The notes beneath the pieces are model-generated. The model saw only the letters and a list, made by a program, of their open reading frames with translations, made no database searches and was not told the DNA's origin. The translations under genes and the position numbers were made by a program. From NCBI RefSeq assembly GCF_013394855.1, contig NZ_JABMLK010000002.1, forward strand, positions 186,001 to 250,000: 64,000 bases of DNA. Reading direction: 5' to 3'. The stretch comes from Limnobaculum xujianqingii (GTDB taxonomy: Bacteria; Pseudomonadota; Gammaproteobacteria; Enterobacterales; Enterobacteriaceae). Each line of letters opens with the position of its first letter. The first letter of the stretch is position 1. Below, piece after piece: positions 60,861-64,000 of the stretch.

Positions 60861-61344
60861 AAATAGATATAATGATTTTTTTTAGCTCTGTAAGAGATTT
60901 TAAGCTGTTTTTATCACTACCCTACCTTACTCTATACCTAATCAATCTAATCTCTTCTAACTGCGTTATAGTTCGATAAACAATAGGTTAAATATCAAAC
61001 CACTCTTACTGGCAATAGACTGCCATGTTTGCTCTCCGTAAATCCTCCCAGCTCTTTTTTTTCTTTCTCTCATATTCTAAAAAAATACCTTATCACATTG
61101 ATTTAAAATAAAAAATAAACCTTTCACTAAGAATAACCATCAATTTAAAAGACTTAACTTGAAACAAATGACTACATTGATCAATGATAACGATCAATTT
61201 GATCGATAATTAATTATTTTACAATATATAAATTTATTTTAAATTTAATATTCGATATAAATGGGTTGGCTTTTTGATTAAGTGCAGAAGAAAATCTGGT
61301 TAAGTCACTACATATCATCAGAAATAGATAGGAAATGGAGATAA
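60861..61344. other. AT-rich control region of the secreted-protein cassette
   Basis: No gene seen. Contains short palindromes (GATCAATGATAACGATCAATTTGATCGAT region near 61178-61207: repeated GATCAA) and probably the promoter for the following cluster. Confidence 0.45.
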
Positions 61345-61419
61345 ATGAAAGGATTAGCCATTACAGGATTAGTTTTAGCCATATTATCAATACTTGTGCC
61401 ATCAGGATTTTTATCATGA
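61345..61419 (+). CDS. 24-residue hydrophobic peptide, translationally coupled
   Basis: MKGLAITGLVLAILSILVPS then GFLS and TGA. One membrane span. AAATGGAGATAA before the ATG is a strong ribosome site, stronger than any before the next gene. The stop overlaps the next start (ATGA), so translation of this peptide probably drives the TolA-like gene. Small inner-membrane peptide; function unknown. Confidence 0.65.
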   Translation: MKGLAITGLVLAILSILVPSGFLS

Positions 61420-61883
61420 AAAGGATATTGCTACTGATACCACTACTTTATTGCTCGTATTCCTACGGAGAACCAGAACCATTCTCTGTAGAAAGTATTG
61501 AAGGATTTGAGCAAAACATGCCTACAGAGCCACAACAACCCGAAGAAACAAAGCCCAAAGCCTCTTATGAAGAAATGACTACATACCGTACTGCAATCCA
61601 TGATTCGGTTATGCGTAATTTTGCTAAGTCAGAGGAATATAAAGGTAAGCAGTGTGAAATTCGTCTTCACTTTGATGAAGATGGCAAACTTCATTATGAA
61701 GGTAAAAGCCTCAGAATGTTCAACGGTGATGGCACACTCTGTAGTGCTGCATTTAAAGCCATTACCACTGCAAAACTTCCTAAACCACAAAATTCAGATA
61801 TTCATAACGAATTTAAAATCATCTTTTTCTACTTTCATTCTAATGATTTTGTCATGAAAAACTTTAGTGAATATGAGGAATAA
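61416..61883 (+). CDS. Secreted protein with a TolA C-terminal-like domain
   Basis: 155 residues. Signal peptide (LLLIPLLYCSYSYG), Pro/Glu-rich linker (about 20-48), then a domain that follows TolA domain III: TAIHDSVMRNFAKSEEYKGK, Cys in GKQCEIRLHF, Gly-Lys-rich turn, second Cys in DGTLCSAAFKAI, then AKLPKPQ. The two Cys match the conserved TolA disulfide. TolA-III is the periplasmic contact for TolB, group A colicins and filamentous phage g3p. Here it lacks the membrane anchor and long helix of TolA. Start at 61416 overlaps the peptide stop. A decoy or immunity role is inference. Confidence 0.78.
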   Translation: MKRILLLIPLLYCSYSYGEPEPFSVESIEGFEQNMPTEPQQPEETKPKASYEEMTTYRTAIHDSVMRNFAKSEEYKGKQCEIRLHFDEDGKLHYEGKSLRMFNGDGTLCSAAFKAITTAKLPKPQNSDIHNEFKIIFFYFHSNDFVMKNFSEYEE

Positions 61884-61885
61884 TT

Positions 61886-62644
61886 ATGGTCAGTTCTTGG
61901 CTAAAAACACTTATCGCTATTGTTGGAATGACAGCATCATTTTATAGCGCTGCAACCATACCTGATTACGATAAAGCCTATGGTAATACGAGATGTCATG
62001 ATAACCATAAGCAATATAAGGCAGTAAGAGAAAAGATTTCGCAGTTAGGACAAATTACAGACTCAAAAGTAAAGCAACTCACTGGTAAGCCAACATTGGG
62101 AAAACAGTTTAACTTTCTTCCTAATCTATTAATGATCCCTTTTCCTCAAAAGATATCTGACAGGGTTAATCAGGACAAAATGTATGGGGGAGAATTCGCA
62201 GATAAATTAGCGTGTGTGCAAATGTTTGAAATTGACTATCACAAGATTGCTTATCATTTGTTTTATCGAATTAAAGGTGACCAAATCCAATATCACGATA
62301 TTGGCACTGTTATTGTTGCTGACAACAAGAAAAAAGATGAGTTTTTGTCTTGTAAAGAAGCCGCCAAAAACATTATTGAACATCATGAAAAACAAGGCGA
62401 ATACAGAAAATCATATCTGGTCGGTATAGGAATTCCTTTTGGATTTAACCGCGTAGATAAATTCAATAAAGGAAAACTGAATGGTGTTCCCTCAAATGCA
62501 GTGCAATGTCAAATGAAGGCACTTCCGAGAGAAAATGCAAAACATGAATATATTCTTTATTACACATGGGAGACCACTAAAAAGGCAAGATTTATTGGTG
62601 AAGATAAAATCTATATCAATGTCCGGATTGTTGATGAGAAATAA
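61886..62644 (+). CDS. Secreted protein of unknown function
   Basis: 252 residues. N-terminal hydrophobic segment (LKTLIAIVGMTASFYSAA) as signal or anchor; mature part with four Cys (NTRCHD, KLACVQ, FLSCKE, AVQCQM) that could form two disulfides. Begins 2 bp after the TolA-like stop with AGGAATA upstream, so same transcript. No family recognised. Confidence 0.7.
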   Translation: MVSSWLKTLIAIVGMTASFYSAATIPDYDKAYGNTRCHDNHKQYKAVREKISQLGQITDSKVKQLTGKPTLGKQFNFLPNLLMIPFPQKISDRVNQDKMYGGEFADKLACVQMFEIDYHKIAYHLFYRIKGDQIQYHDIGTVIVADNKKKDEFLSCKEAAKNIIEHHEKQGEYRKSYLVGIGIPFGFNRVDKFNKGKLNGVPSNAVQCQMKALPRENAKHEYILYYTWETTKKARFIGEDKIYINVRIVDEK

Positions 62645-62659
62645 TTAAAGGAACTTAAT

Positions 62660-63064
62660 ATGAACGTTAAAAAAGTAGAAAATCAGATTATTTTGAGCTT
62701 ATCCATTATAGGGTTAGCTTTGTCAGTTATTTCAATTATATATCTGCTAAATATTTCATCGAAAAATGAATATACAGATTGTCTATTTATCTCTTTAGCT
62801 TCATTTTTATTTAATTTAATCTCATCTGTTAATGGAAGGTATAAAATCATTTTAATAACCGTAGGTCTGAATCTAACTTTTTCATTTATCATGACAATGA
62901 GTTCCAGCTTTTCTAATGAAATAAAAGATACCTTTAGAGATTATCACTTTTGGTTTACAGGGCTGACATTAGCAGGTGTGGCAATAAATTATATTCAGGA
63001 AAGAGCACAAGGTGTAAAAAACATCGCTAATGAAGAAGCATTAAATGTAAATGCTGAGAGCTGA
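62660..63064 (+). CDS. Small membrane protein with four predicted spans, A
   Basis: 134 residues, four hydrophobic stretches (IILSLSIIGLALSVISII; LFISLASFLFNLISS; KIILITVGLNLTFSFIMT; FWFTGLTLAGVAINYI). AAAGGAAC before the ATG. Lies 15 bp after the previous gene and 4 bp before the next, within the cassette. Similar in layout to its neighbour. Function unknown. Confidence 0.68.
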   Translation: MNVKKVENQIILSLSIIGLALSVISIIYLLNISSKNEYTDCLFISLASFLFNLISSVNGRYKIILITVGLNLTFSFIMTMSSSFSNEIKDTFRDYHFWFTGLTLAGVAINYIQERAQGVKNIANEEALNVNAES

Positions 63065-63068
63065 TATT

Positions 63069-63446
63069 ATGACTAATTTTGAAAGATATAATAAAGTGAT
63101 GAAGATAATAAAAATGACAGTAATTATCATTAGCCTGTTATTGGCAATTTTATCACTATATGAAGTATTTAATAAGAAATTAACAGGAGGATATAATCTT
63201 TCATTCTTGTCATTAGCTATCGTTTTAATTTATTCACTGAGTCAATATAAAAGAATTATCTTGGCTACTATCTCAATAAATACATTCAACATATTTTTTA
63301 TACTCTTTATTGAAGCCATCAATAATAGAATAATTAATGAGTATAACAATCTTAATTATCACTTCTTTGTTTTGGCGACATCAATCATCTTTTTCATGTT
63401 AAAGCATTATTCTCAAAAAGAATCATCAAACAATTCCGTTCATTAA
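63069..63446 (+). CDS. Small membrane protein with four predicted spans, B
   Basis: 125 residues from the chosen ATG. Hydrophobic segments at about 15-40, 53-67, 70-92 and 103-115 (TVIIISLLLAILSLYEV; FLSLAIVLIYSLS; ILATISINTFNIFFILF; FFVLATSIIFFML). A start at 63051 overlaps the previous gene; 63069 has GAGAG upstream and is preferred. Pairs with the preceding membrane protein. Function unknown. Confidence 0.65.
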   Translation: MTNFERYNKVMKIIKMTVIIISLLLAILSLYEVFNKKLTGGYNLSFLSLAIVLIYSLSQYKRIILATISINTFNIFFILFIEAINNRIINEYNNLNYHFFVLATSIIFFMLKHYSQKESSNNSVH

Positions 63447-63460
63447 ATCACGAGGTAAAA

Positions 63461-63811
63461 ATGAAAATCTCAACAGTCTTAATCATTGCTATTTCAGCCA
63501 TATCATTCTCAGCCAGTGCAAGCGTATGGACGATTAAAACACAGAAAAACCTGAACGCTCCTTATGGTTCAAAAGTGATTGAAAAAAACAGTGTCTGTAC
63601 ATTTGATAAGGCTTTTTACAATGATGTCAACAGCGCTAATAAAGTCGGTGCTGGCGTAGCTAAAGAGCTCATTGATGAACAAATGGAAAAAGATGAAGCA
63701 AACATTAATCAGGCTATAGCCGCCGCCTCTTCAGAAAAAGAAAAGAACAAAATCATGCGTGAAACACAAGATGTTGGAAGTTGTTATATGCATCTGAGAC
63801 GACAATTCTAA
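63461..63811 (+). CDS. Secreted helical protein of unknown function
   Basis: 116 residues. Signal peptide ending FSASA, then a Lys/Asn-rich, mostly helical mature part (VAKELIDEQMEKDEANINQA) with two Cys (NSVCTF, VGSCYMHL) likely joined. ACGAGGTAAAA before the ATG. Same cassette. No family recognised. Confidence 0.68.
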   Translation: MKISTVLIIAISAISFSASASVWTIKTQKNLNAPYGSKVIEKNSVCTFDKAFYNDVNSANKVGAGVAKELIDEQMEKDEANINQAIAAASSEKEKNKIMRETQDVGSCYMHLRRQF

Positions 63812-63843
63812 TTGTTTATTACCTAAATAATAAGAGAAAAATC

Positions 63844-64000
63844 ATGAATACATTCATTTTAATTATGGTTCTTATGGGTAGTAAATAAATCACTGTAGAC
63901 CATATTGAATTTGATAGTAAAGAAAGTTGTGAAACGGCAATGCATAACATTATGGAAAGCATTGGCAGTGAAAGACATCACCTTTCATGTGAAAAGAAAT
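63844..64000 (+). pseudogene. Small secreted-protein gene with a nonsense codon, cut by the window end
   Basis: ATG at 63844 with AAGAGAAAAATC upstream: MNTFILIMVLMGSK, then TAA at 63886-63888, and the same frame continues open to the window end (ITVDHIEFDSKESCETAMHN ... LSCEKK). The continuation has regular codons and two Cys, so the stop looks like a point mutation within a real gene. The 3' end lies outside. Confidence 0.55.

Overview
The window looks like a chromosomal segment of an Enterobacterales bacterium. The D-serine genes dsdC/dsdX/dsdA, the ybgA-phrB pair, a DUF1090 (YqjC-type) protein, chaperone-usher fimbriae and a standard IS630 are all close to E. coli/Yersinia-type relatives. 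The gene mix and the many AT-rich leaders would fit the Budviciaceae (Pragia, Budvicia, Limnobaculum), but that assignment is inference. No rRNA, tRNA or CRISPR array was seen.

Layout. 0.4-6.3 kb: an orphan InsA-like zinc-ribbon protein, then a BvgA/BvgS (EvgA/EvgS)-type two-component system and a DUF1090 protein. 6.5-16 kb: a truncated orphan usher, an HNH endonuclease of the phosphorothioate-sensing type, and a fimbrial operon (pilin, chaperone, usher, InsA-like protein, tip adhesin). 16-20.4 kb: repeat-rich spacer and the dsd locus. 20.4-28.4 kb: a mosaic accessory region with two near-duplicate InsA-like genes, a LysR gene killed by a small deletion, a duplicated small-gene/RNA module, and a GNAT-PUA gene split by IS630 next to an ASCH-domain gene. 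29-33 kb: an RND efflux adaptor and pump. 33.9-48.4 kb: two tandem [InsA-like + autotransporter] units, each with a homopolymer-associated frameshift, the DUF523/DUF1722-photolyase pair, and a third, intact autotransporter. 48.6-53.7 kb: PduL, an endonuclease V-like protein, a secreted hydrolase, an aldo/keto reductase and a LysR regulator. 54-64 kb: a much more AT-rich island with a HAD-phosphoribosyltransferase-zinc-ribbon gene coupled to a DprA-like gene, a membrane-protein gene split by an 8-bp tandem repeat, an integrase remnant, an AlpA-like regulator, a compact family-A-like polymerase, and a cassette of small secreted and membrane proteins including a TolA-C-like protein.

Main theme. 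Six small proteins carry the N-terminal zinc ribbon of IS1 InsA (C-x2-C ... QRY-x-C-x2-C-x-KTFQ). None has an InsB partner or visible IS1 ends. One is a cistron inside the fimbrial operon and two sit directly before autotransporter genes, usually behind a long AT-rich leader. They look like a domesticated transposase-derived regulator family for surface adhesins, a role like that of MrpJ in Proteus but with a different fold. A BvgAS-like sensor at the left end fits a surface-adhesion regulon. Several genes carry frameshifts or repeats (G7, A7, T10, 5 x 8 bp) that may be phase-variable switches, decay, or in some cases sequencing error. The AT-rich right-hand island carries two candidate new systems: the HAD/PRTase/zinc-ribbon + DprA operon and the AlpA + polymerase replication module.
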